From Megamerina dolium (lineage: Eukaryota; Arthropoda; Insecta; Diptera; Megamerinidae), in assembly GCA_963854835.1 (NCBI GenBank), contig OY978526.1:580001-644000 (forward strand): DNA of 64,000 nucleotides, written 5' to 3'. The position numbers were made by a program, and so were the translations under genes. The notes under the pieces are model-generated. The model did not search any database, had not been told where the DNA came from, and worked only from the letters and a program-made list of their open reading frames with translations. Positions 56,020-64,000 of the stretch are shown here, one piece after another (the stretch's first letter is position 1; each line of letters opens with the position of its first letter).

Positions 56020-59000
56020 TTAGAATATAAAATCACCACAATCCATGGCATAGTCGAAATCTTCACCGCCGAGATCCTCAACACCGGTGGCATGGAAATC
56101 AAATCCACCTATGTCTGTATGATAAATAGCACCGTTGCATGAGGTGTCCACTAAATTTGTGCAATGTGTTGTAGGCAAAGCATGCAGAGTGAATGTATCT
56201 TCACATTGTGACCAAGTGAGCCCTTAAAAATAAATTAAATGTTTTCGAGTATGGTATAACCATACATGTCTATACATATGTTTTACACATACCACCACTC
56301 CATACGCCATTGGGCAAAGTGGCCCAACCCCAACCATGGCCCCAGGGCAGCACACAGGCCAATGATGCCTTCGAGTCGGGCTTTTTGCTTAGAATAGCAA
56401 CGGCGGCGTCGCTCTTCACAAGTGGATTCTGATTGTACAAAGAACGATGATTTGCTAAGACAGGATGCAAACTTTTATTTGCCAAAACCTTTCGTTGCTT
56501 TACTTCAGATAATGTAGCCGCTGTCGAAAATTGGAAATAATATTATTTTACATTCACATGCAATAATTTGATTTCAAGCAATTCATACTAACGTCGTATT
56601 CGTACCAATGGTCTACGCAACACGTTCATTAGATGTGGTTTATCGACTACGAGCTCAATTTGCGGTGGTGGAGGTAACTGAAACATAATATACATATTAT
56701 GTACATGAATGTGTTTAATTATTGTATATAACTTTGATTTTATATGCTTTCAGACTTACAGTTTTTGTGATAGCATCGATCCACTCGCTGAACAGAAAAT
56801 TTGAAAAATGCTTACATTTGTTTCTTGTAAAATTATTATGCATGATTACCTAACTTCCTGCTCAGATTTAGCAAGCATCCAGTAGACTTTCGATTTTTTC
56901 CTTTGCGAACCCAAGGCAATTAGTTGTGACACACTGCAACCTTCGGGAAGCGGTGGTCGACGTGGAATTTGTCCAGTCCAATGCGCAATCGCAAGCATTT
57001 CTGGTGCTTCCTTCACAAGAATTTTACCGGCTGGTGATGACCTACCAGGTTCCTATAAGTACATTATGAATACAAAACATTAGAGTATTACTTAACATTC
57101 AAGAAAGCAAGAAATTCCAAGGGAGCTGACTCTTTCAAACATACATTTGTACATATTTCGACTTTCGTAAATTAAAAATTGAGTTTCGTATGAAAAACTT
57201 TTTCGCTGTGCTACGTTTTGGCTATAAATAGAATTGCTTTCAGCAGATGTTACTATTAAGAATTTCCCAGAAACCGGGGATAATGAACATATTTACCATT
57301 CTGATGATAACTTTTATGCGATTTTCGGGAAAATTAAGCAAATTTCGCCACTTCTACCAAGATCTTTATTTTTATTAATAATTATGATCAGCAGTGACGT
57401 AACGCAACCGCAGAATTGTTGAATAGCACGCTCCTGTGCAAAGTACACTTGGAAGAAATTATCTGCGCAAAATAAGTATTATGGGAGCGATTGAAACCTC
57501 TCCACTATAACCTTATCTCTAAAGCCGAACTACTTGGGAATCATTATAAAATATACCAAGGACCATTTAAAGTTCATAGCCGTAACTGTAACCGTTTTTA
57601 ATCTTGTATATGCCGGTAGGCAACTCGATTTTTAGAAGTTATTTCGAAGAACCTCTTTTGATTATGTATTAACTCAGCGGGATGTATTAAGTTATATACA
57701 CTTTTCCTTTTCTTAGGAGTGTCTTAGAGAGGACTGTGGTGTTAAAATGGGATTTAATTCACCTGCTGTGTATGCGATACGCATTTAGTGGATTGTACCT
57801 TATTATAAAAAGCAGCAGTGCAGGAATACAGCATTAATAAAAAGGTGACAGTTTGAAATACCCCTCTCATGAGGTGCATTATGCTGGAAACTAAAATTCA
57901 AATATAGAAACAAACACAAAACGAACGGACCACGTGTAAAGTAGACATACGGTGCTATTCATAAGATGTAATATTATCAACTATGTACTCAGTGATAATA
58001 GAGATTAAGCATTGCCTGCATGGCTGACTTCCAAAACGTCATAATACAAAGTTTTGTATACAATTTAACTGTGGTATTTAAACAGCATTCGTATGCAACT
58101 TTAATCGACATTGCAAACACACATATGCTGTGTATTGCAGAATTATAGAATATAGTTGATGTTATTTTGAAATCCTTTAAATATTCCTCAAACATTTTTA
58201 AAGAGAAGAGAGAAACGAAAAACACAATTTCGTAGAGAAATGTCAAAAATATAGTGTTACTGACAAATCATATAAGTTTTCAATTATTGGACGAAAATTG
58301 AAACTTTTCAGGCTGTAACACAAGAGTTTTCTATTCATGAGTCCATTTCTTTTCATTGCTAATTATATAATTTTTGAATTTTTTCGCCGGCTGAAGCATT
58401 AATTTAATATCGAAAAGATTTGTCTTTCGAACGGAGCCCACCTGTCGGCAAGCAATTGGCAATGCTTCCGACAGTAACAACTTGCCATGAAAAAGCTTCT
58501 AAAAAGAACTCTACCAGGAGATTAATGTTTCAAAATATTTTCAAGTTTTCCACTTTAATAGATTTCACAGAGTTGCCTTTTGATTTTCTTCTATATACTT
58601 ATTTCAAAAACGAGAGGGTTAACATTCTGGCAATGCCGTATTTTGTTAATTATATTATGATACTGCTCTAACTATGCCTCAGACTGCTCAGAAGATTACA
58701 GATTGGCCACATTATTATAAAATAAGTGTCAAAGTTTTATTGAATATTAACTTATAATACTATTGCATTTTCGAAACTTTAAAAAAATTCTAGAAGAACT
58801 TCGTCGTCAGTTAAATCAAAATTTAAAGCTCTGAAAAAGGCCTGCACATTAATATACGTTGTCCGAAGAAAAATATTTGGTTTTATCTGTAAGTTGTCTG
58901 CAGGGCGTTCCAACCAAACATTAATATGAGTAAACGTTGGCCTTCTGATCTGCAGCACATGTCGACAAGGAACTCTTCTGCTGTATGTAGCACCAGTGGT

Positions 59001-59647
59001 GCTAATGCTATTTATAGGATGTACTATGCCTGTGTTTTATTACATATATACATACTAAAGAGCTGCACAAAGCCTTCTAAAAGCCACACTTCGGTACTAT
59101 ACAGTTTTCCAAGCACTCTATATCACCAGAGAACTTATAATAGTAGAGAAGTCCTACTATGGCTTTTGAGCTCTTCGCTGATTTTACAATATAAGGAAGA
59201 GGACTTATAATAGTGGAGAAGTCCTACTTTGGCTTTTTACAATATGAACAGAGAACTTACAATAGTAGAGAAGTCTTACGTTGACTTTTGAGCTTCTCGC
59301 TCGTGTCACTGTACTTTTTGTACTTGTACTTTTAGTACAAGTTTAAACTAGGTATAAATTAAATTTTCGAAAACGAAGTTTAGAATTAAACTTATTTTTA
59401 AACCGCAATAGTTTTACAATAACTCAATAATCGTAAGACCTTTCCAAGATTCTTTAAAAGATAAAATGCTATATAAATCTATAAAAATATAACAAATCAT
59501 TCAAGCGCGCAATTTTACACACGATCTACTCAAGTCATGTGGAATATGTAAAAATATGGGTTCTTGCACTTACTGTAAACCATGCCATAGTGGAATCATC
59601 ATGGAGTACCACCCATTCCTCTGACCACCGGTTCCAAAGAAGTTGCT
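56020..59647 (-). CDS. PH-domain protein, C-terminal exons (unrecognised gene)
   Basis: Six minus-strand exons join in frame: 59647-59574, 57052-56850, 56787-56760, 56677-56593, 56520-56293 and 56222-56020 (TAA), about 272 residues; all introns are GT-AG. The first two and part of the third encode a pleckstrin-homology domain: RWSEEWVVLHDDSTMAWF, GKILVKEAPEMLAIA, and KKSKVYWMLAKSEQEVSEWI with the conserved Trp of the final helix. PH domains bind phosphoinositides or proteins. Then follow a Pro-rich hinge (QLPPPPQIELVV without the Q), a basic segment (NVLRRPLVRIRPAT), and a Cys/Trp-rich tail, WGHGWGWATLPNGVWSGG, LTWSQCEDTFTLHALPTTHC, ending DYAMDCGDFIF. I do not recognise the tail. The start lies to the right, beyond exon 59647, and was not found. 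The first intron is 2.5 kb and holds a SINE fragment. Confidence 0.82.
58388..58513 (+). mobile_element. SINE fragment, copy D
   Basis: CCGGCTGAAGCATTAATTTA through GTCGGCAAGCAATTGGCAAT and AAAAGCTTCTAAAAAGAACT is the central part of the SINE. The tRNA head and the 3' third are missing. Confidence 0.82.
59130..59279. repeat. Three copies of a 28-29-bp unit
   Basis: GAACTTATAATAGTAGAGAA + GTCCTAC occurs at 59130-59157, 59199-59227 (GGACTTATAATAGTGGAGAA) and 59251-59279 (GAACTTACAATAGTAGAGAA). Each is followed by (T/G)GGCTTTT. The spacing is about 70 and 52 bp. Confidence 0.9.
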
Positions 59648-59659
59648 CTGTAAGTAAGT

Positions 59660-61470
59660 AATTTTTAGTAGAAATGATAAAACCACCAGCTATCAGTTGT
59701 ATCGATATTTAGGATCTTAATCTTAATATTTAGGAGGTTCAAAAGGTGTTGTATGTTTTTGTATCGTTGTATAGTTTTATAGCTGTTTTATCAACATTGT
59801 TGCTGTTTCACACACAAAATTTAAATAGCACCAATACAACTCTCCAACCTATATTAATTTATTGAGTGTGCTATTCCAAAGTTTAAATAACAAAGAGAGA
59901 ATTTTTGATGCTCTCGTTTTGAAATAAGTGTATAGAAGAAAATCAAAAGGCAATTCTGTGAAATCTATTGAAGTGAAAAACTTGAAAATATTTTGACACA
60001 TTAATCCCCTGGTTGTGTGTAAGGGTCAAACATCTATGCATTTATCTATTTTTTTTTCGATTATTACTATTTTATTCTAATTACATCCACTTGTAAATAC
60101 CACTCAACCAGAGAGTTAATAATTTTGACACTAACTGAACAGATTTTGACATTTTACGTTTTGACAAAACAACATACAACGATAGAACATATAACAATCT
60201 GTTCACATGCCTTGTGAACAGATTGTTCACAGATTGCTCTTATACAACTTTACAACACCTTGTGGACTGCCTAATTGTTTTCAATTTTTAGTATATGTAG
60301 TAGCGTAGTTTAACTATTGTGAAAATCCATGGCGCGTAGTCATAGTCGTCATTAAAAGTAGCTTCGGCTTTTCTGACAGATTTCTGTATAGAAAATTTGT
60401 CTAAAAAGTCACACGTATTTCGACTACTACTACCCGGAGATTGTCATGACAGCCAGGGGACAAACGGGCGTAAATTTTGTAAACTTTATTTTTCCTGTTC
60501 CGCCCATAGTTCGGATATACCTATCATTTAGGAGATGTATTTCAGTCATCTTCACATATTCGCATCAGTCCAAGAGCTTTTCATTTTGCTTTCATCACAC
60601 AGAAAGAAAAATGAGAGAGCGCGTTTTTATTCAAAATATCTGAGCAAGCAAATATAATATACCCATCATTTTTAGCTTTCACATATTAGTTGCGTTCGAT
60701 AACACAAGCATTTGCTCTTCCTTCCCCTTGAGAGAACTAAACTATTCTCATTATTATTATTTTTCTTTTGTATAATGTACCATGGAATTAAATGTCTTTT
60801 TTAACTTCCTTGCTTATATACTTTGTGTCAATAAAATACATATGAATTAATAAAAAAAAGCCTACACTTCAATGCTAAATATGGTAGAATTTACTTTCTG
60901 TTCATTGGGAAATGAACGTTTCAATGAGAGAGTATAATGATTTCTCTTTTGAATTTGCTCGGAGTAAAACAAAATAACGAACAACGTGGTGCCGACATTC
61001 CGTTCATAAGTCATAAGCTTGGAATACGGGACTGTATTTCATTATTAAATCTTATTTATCTTGTCTTTATTTCCTATCACCCTTTTATCCCCGTGTATGG
61101 TATAAATCTCAGGAATATATTCAAGGCAACTGCAAAAATTGTTATTACTAAATGGTTAAGCCCTGTCATATTCACACGGATTAAAAAAATACTGTTTCTT
61201 AAAATACTTTCGCTTTAAGCTCTATCGGCTGGTGGAATTTATAAATGCTTAGTTTAAGTACAATCAACGAAAGTGATATTTCCCAGGCCTTGTTGGTAGA
61301 CGGCTTCTATGTAATTTTCACAATAAAATCCTACCTTACGTCGATATTTATCTTAATTGTGACATAACCTGCAATCACTTTTCTCCTGTCGGCTTTAGTT
61401 TATCTTAGCATTCCGAAAATATATTTTAGTGTGTACGTGTTGGTTTTTGTTATTGTGCAAATATTAAAAA
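59660..61470. other. Non-coding interval (upstream intron or flank of the PH-domain gene)
   Basis: No supported exon. It contains a 12-bp perfect hairpin at 60195-60225. The frame 60937-61218 (+) has no recognised domain. Confidence 0.4.
60195..60225. repeat. Hairpin with 12-bp arms
   Basis: CAATCTGTTCAC (60195-60206) and its exact complement (60214-60225) around a 7-base loop; a third partial copy, TTCACAGATTG, follows directly. Confidence 0.85.
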
Positions 61471-61483
61471 AATTGAATTCATT

Positions 61484-61576
61484 CATTTGTCAACAAACTT
61501 GCCATATTTATACCTTGTGGCAATACTCTAGAATCTTCCTTTATCGTATCGAATTTCTTCTCTTTCTTTCTTGTTG
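61484..61576 (+). mobile_element. Gypsy LTR fragment
   Basis: CATATTTATACCTTGTGGCA and TCTAGAATCTTCCTTTATCG match the LTR interior at 29430-29480 and 17180. The piece has neither LTR end and is joined at the right to an RTE-like fragment. Confidence 0.75.
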
Positions 61577-63210
61577 GCTTGTTCGGAGGAGAGACGTCCT
61601 TCCCAATTTTCACTGCACAACGAGAGTTAAGCGGTGTCATTCTGCAAAGTCGAATGAGTTTTGCAGGTATCAGACATAGTTGTGTAGAGGTAATCCCTTA
61701 TCGGACTGTCGAAAGCGGCACGATAAGATCTTGTATGCGATGTTCAGGAGACTTATGCCACGAGATAGTTGGCGCAAATTGTGGGGTCTCTTTTCTTATG
61801 TATGGGGCAGAGAACACTAAGGCTCCATGCTTTCGTCCGACCATATTCTGCTTATGAGCAGCTCATAGCCGTCGTCCGTAAACAACTCGGCAGGCAGGCC
61901 GTCTGCACCTGCTGATTTGGTGCTCTTCAGCCTGATTTAACCCCGTCATGATCGGCTGGTGAAACGTCAACACCATCATCAGTAATTGGGGTGTTCGGGC
62001 AATCTCCTCCACTGGTGGAATTGTTCGTAGGATCGCCATTCAGTAACTTGGAGAAGTGTTCCCTCCATAGACTCAGTACGCTCTAGACTTCCGTAACGAG
62101 ATTTCCATTTCCGTGACGGCAGGAAGAGGCTCCGAGATTTAAACCGCCACTCAAGCGCTAGATCTTCTCGAACAATTTTCGAGTCTCATTCCTGTCGCCG
62201 CACATCTCTATCTCCTCACACTCGCGTCTTTCTTGTTCTCTCTTCTTGCGCCTGAAAAGACTCCTCTCTGCACTCCTTTCCTCTCTCGCGTTGCGCCTAC
62301 ACGCAGGGTTTTTCTGTAGGCGGCATCTTTCTCCTGATTCATTCCTGATCATACCACTGATCATACCACTCATTCCTCAAAGGTCGGTAGTAACCGATTA
62401 CCTCCTCGGCAGCAGTAGTCATGGAGTGGGATATATGTGTCCATCGTGCGCATGTATCATCAAGTGGGGAAGTGTTCTGCCTAAGCAGATCTGAGAGGCG
62501 AGTGGCAAAACCATCTGTTGTCTCTGGTGATCGCAGCTTACTGACGTCAAGCTTTCTCTGGCTGCAACAAGGTAGAGATCCGAGTCAATGTTGGCTGATC
62601 TGAAGACAACCATGTCGCTTTGTGGATATCGAGATTCTGGAATCTGGTACCACCAATTACCAGAATCCGCAGTTACCGCAGTTTAGTGCTGCGGCGAAGC
62701 CGATCAGCCCCATTCCGTTATCGGAGGTGTTCTGGTGGAGGCTGAATTTTCCGACAATTGGACCAAAGGTACCTTCCTTACCCACCCTGGCATTAAAGTC
62801 GCCAAGCACGGTTTTGATGTCGTGGCGGTCAAGCTTCTTCGAGGCGCTGAAAGAAGCTCTCTTTGGATGCATCGTCCTTCTCAGCCGTCGGAGCGTGGCC
62901 ACAGATTAGGCTGAAGTTAAAAAATTTGGCCCTGATGCGGATTGTGGCGAGCCGTTCGTTCACAGGCATGAACTGTGAGACCAGGTGTCGGAGTCTCTTG
63001 CTGACCAAAAATTCACATCCTAGTTCATGCCTCTCCGCATGGCAACTATAGTATATGTCACAGGATGCTCTTTTGGAGCAGTCTTGTCCCGTCCATCGCA
63101 TTTTCTGGAGAGCGGTGATGTCAGTTTTGTACTTCTCGAGGACATCAACCAGCTGGATAGAGGCACCTTCCCGATAGAGGGATCGGACGTTTCAGTCGTG
63201 TTCAAGTGTA
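61577..63210 (-). mobile_element. RTE-like retrotransposon, endonuclease half and start of reverse transcriptase
   Basis: Minus strand, 5' to 3' = 63210 to 61577. The endonuclease comes first, then a charged linker (62373-62158, Arg/Glu-rich), then the start of the reverse transcriptase matching 27.78-27.95 kb (ITDDGVDV region at about 61970). It then jumps to the DSPVRDYL...GIPAKLIRL segment at about 61720-61600. The finger region with IDQIFTLRQ is deleted. It complements the two plus-strand copies, which lack the endonuclease. Confidence 0.85.
62420..63205 (-). pseudogene. APE-type endonuclease of the RTE-like element
   Basis: Minus-strand frames overlap. 63205-63020 holds the N-terminus, 63101-62829 reads MRWTGQDCSKRASCDIYYSC, LVSKRLRHLVSQFMPVNERL and SLICGHAPTAEKDDASKESF, and 62902-62657 reads RHDIKTVLGDFNARVGKEGT (the D-x-N motif of exonuclease-endonuclease-phosphatase folds) and SLHQNTSDNGMGLIGFAAAL. 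62613-62419 reads NIDSDLYLVAARE, where the family's final motif is normally S-D-H; here His is replaced by Leu. The usual role is nicking target DNA for target-primed reverse transcription. Frame changes and the lost His make it inactive. Confidence 0.85.
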
Positions 63211-63446
63211 ACTACGGTGACTATTGCAACTATGCAATAGCACGGTTTATGTATATAATTTATGTATTACCTATTACTAGATGCCCCTATGAACAGTTGC
63301 AATAAAATAAAAAAGAGAAAAAAAGTTGCTGCGGCATTATGTAAAAAATATCTTTAATTATTTTTTTAACAGTTTGAACAGGATAAAACCCTAAATCTGG
63401 TAGACCTTGTATTTTAGTCTGCAGCCCATTTTTAAATATAAAAATC

Positions 63447-63485
63447 TCCTTACAGTCGGCTGGGGCCTACCAAATTATACCCTGC
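63447..63485. repeat. Fragment of the TATACCCTGCAT dipteran repeat
   Basis: CTCCTTACAGTCGGCTGGGG then CCTACCAAATTATACCCTGC; the inverse of GGGTATAATTTGGTCGGCCT at 51465. It lies directly before SINE copy E. Confidence 0.5.
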
Positions 63486-63497
63486 ATATGTAGATAT

Positions 63498-63832
63498 GGG
63501 GTGCCGTAGCTCAGTGGTTAGTGTGTTCGCCTTCTGATCTGTAGGTCGGTGGTTCAATCCCCGGCTGATGCATAACAAATTTAATATCGATAAGATTTTT
63601 CTTTCGAACGGTACCCACCTGTCGGCAAGCAATTGGCAATTCTTCCGACAGTAACAAGAAACAGAAAAAGTGATGTCACAAGTGTTCTGCCGTTCGGAAC
63701 CGGCTAAAATAAGTAGGTCCCTTCTAATATTGTCCAAAATTTAAGACGCACAACAGTAATGGAAGAGAAGCTCGGCCAATGAGCCCTTTGGGGCTTTATG
63801 TGGCCACATATTTATTTATTTATTTATTTTTT
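63498..63832 (+). mobile_element. tRNA-derived SINE, copy E
   Basis: 335 bp, starting GGGGTGCCGTAGCTCAGTGG. Box A TAGCTCAGTGG is at 63507-63517 and box B GGTTCAATCC at 63551-63560. The tail is TTTATTTATTTATTTATTTT. A 12-bp target duplication ATATGTAGATAT flanks it (63486-63497, 63833-63844). A short internal deletion removes the AACTTGCCATGAAAAAGC segment seen in copy C. Confidence 0.93.
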
Positions 63833-64000
63833 ATATGTAGATATATATATATATATAAAGTTTACTCGAATATCCATCTTTTTCTTTTATTTCCACTTTT
63901 TGAAAAACAATTTTTGCATATACTACTAATTTACATCCGAAATATGGTTGACTTTGACGAAGTACTTTGTATGTTATGAGAGTTCTAAAAGGGATAATTT

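Larger units (their letters stand above)
57060..59570 (-). other. 2.5-kb intron of the PH-domain gene
   Basis: Between the two PH-domain exons. It contains a SINE fragment (58388-58513) and a triplicated short repeat (59130-59279). No other coding signal was found. Confidence 0.55.

Noticed and set aside
55824..56142. Overlapping open frames of 94 codons on both strands
   Set aside because: The true reading here is the last exon of the PH-domain gene in another minus-strand frame (stop at 56020), supported by splice phases.
61431..61857. Plus-strand ORFs at 61.4-61.9 kb as a possible gene
   Set aside because: The sequence is an LTR fragment joined to a minus-strand RTE-like fragment; the plus frames are antisense.
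63498..63570. A functional tRNA gene at the start of the SINE
   Set aside because: The A and B boxes are there, but the anticodon stem does not form properly and the same head occurs in several copies with target duplications, so it is a SINE head.

Overview
The window is AT-rich, intron-bearing nuclear DNA of an insect, most likely a higher (brachyceran) fly. A tephritid fruit fly is my best guess. The reasons are Drosophila-like single-copy genes with short introns and GT-AG splice sites, and a typical fly repeat load: mariner, Tc1, gypsy, BEL/Pao, Jockey, RTE-like elements and many short TIR elements. The species is inferred and no marker gene fixes it. There is no rRNA, functional tRNA, CRISPR or bacterial-type operon.

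Four host genes can be supported. (1) At 11.78-12.6 kb (+) are the last coding exons of an hnRNP A/B protein that looks like squid (sqd), with two possible C-termini. (2) At 20.50-22.89 kb (+) is a complete five-exon THOC1/Hpr1 gene, a THO/TREX subunit for mRNA packaging and export, with a C-terminal death domain. (3) At 26.32-24.11 kb (-) is a complete five-exon gene for a ZC2HC1-type zinc-finger protein, convergent with Hpr1. (4) At 59.65-56.02 kb (-) are the last six exons of a gene whose product has a PH domain followed by an unrecognised conserved-looking C-terminus. Hpr1 and sqd both act in nuclear mRNP biology, but nothing shows that they are co-regulated.

The rest is mostly mobile DNA, much of it nested. 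0-6.3 kb: AT repeat, small TIR elements, a Tc1 fossil, a SINE and half a mariner. 6.77-10.97 kb: a long-inverted-repeat element that received a mariner, which received an RTE-like retrotransposon. 14.63-17.83 kb: a decayed gypsy-type element with a Jockey tail in one LTR and a TIR element in the other. 19.28-20.27 kb: two copies of the same TIR element head to head just upstream of Hpr1. 26.55-27.55 kb: a TTA-flanked Harbinger-like element. 27.60-33.50 kb: a compound gypsy element with LTRs in inverted orientation and an RTE insertion. 35.1-36.1 and 41.4-42.2 kb: two members of a non-autonomous TIR family. 39.4-40.1 kb: a Tc1/mariner remnant. 42.7-44.85 kb: a BEL/Pao fragment carrying a SINE. 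45.3-51.2 kb: three Tc1-like elements, one with an intact DD34E transposase ORF. 52.4-54.3 kb: a SINE and two mariner remnants separated by AT repeats. 61.5-63.8 kb: LTR and RTE endonuclease fragments and another SINE.

The most interesting unexplained material is a tRNA-derived SINE family (four full copies with target duplications, plus fragments), a 523-bp TIR family beginning GCCTAGACAGACGGC that forms a large palindrome in the Hpr1 upstream region, and the inverted-LTR gypsy structure flanked by ATAT. All reading was by eye; no alignment or database search was run.
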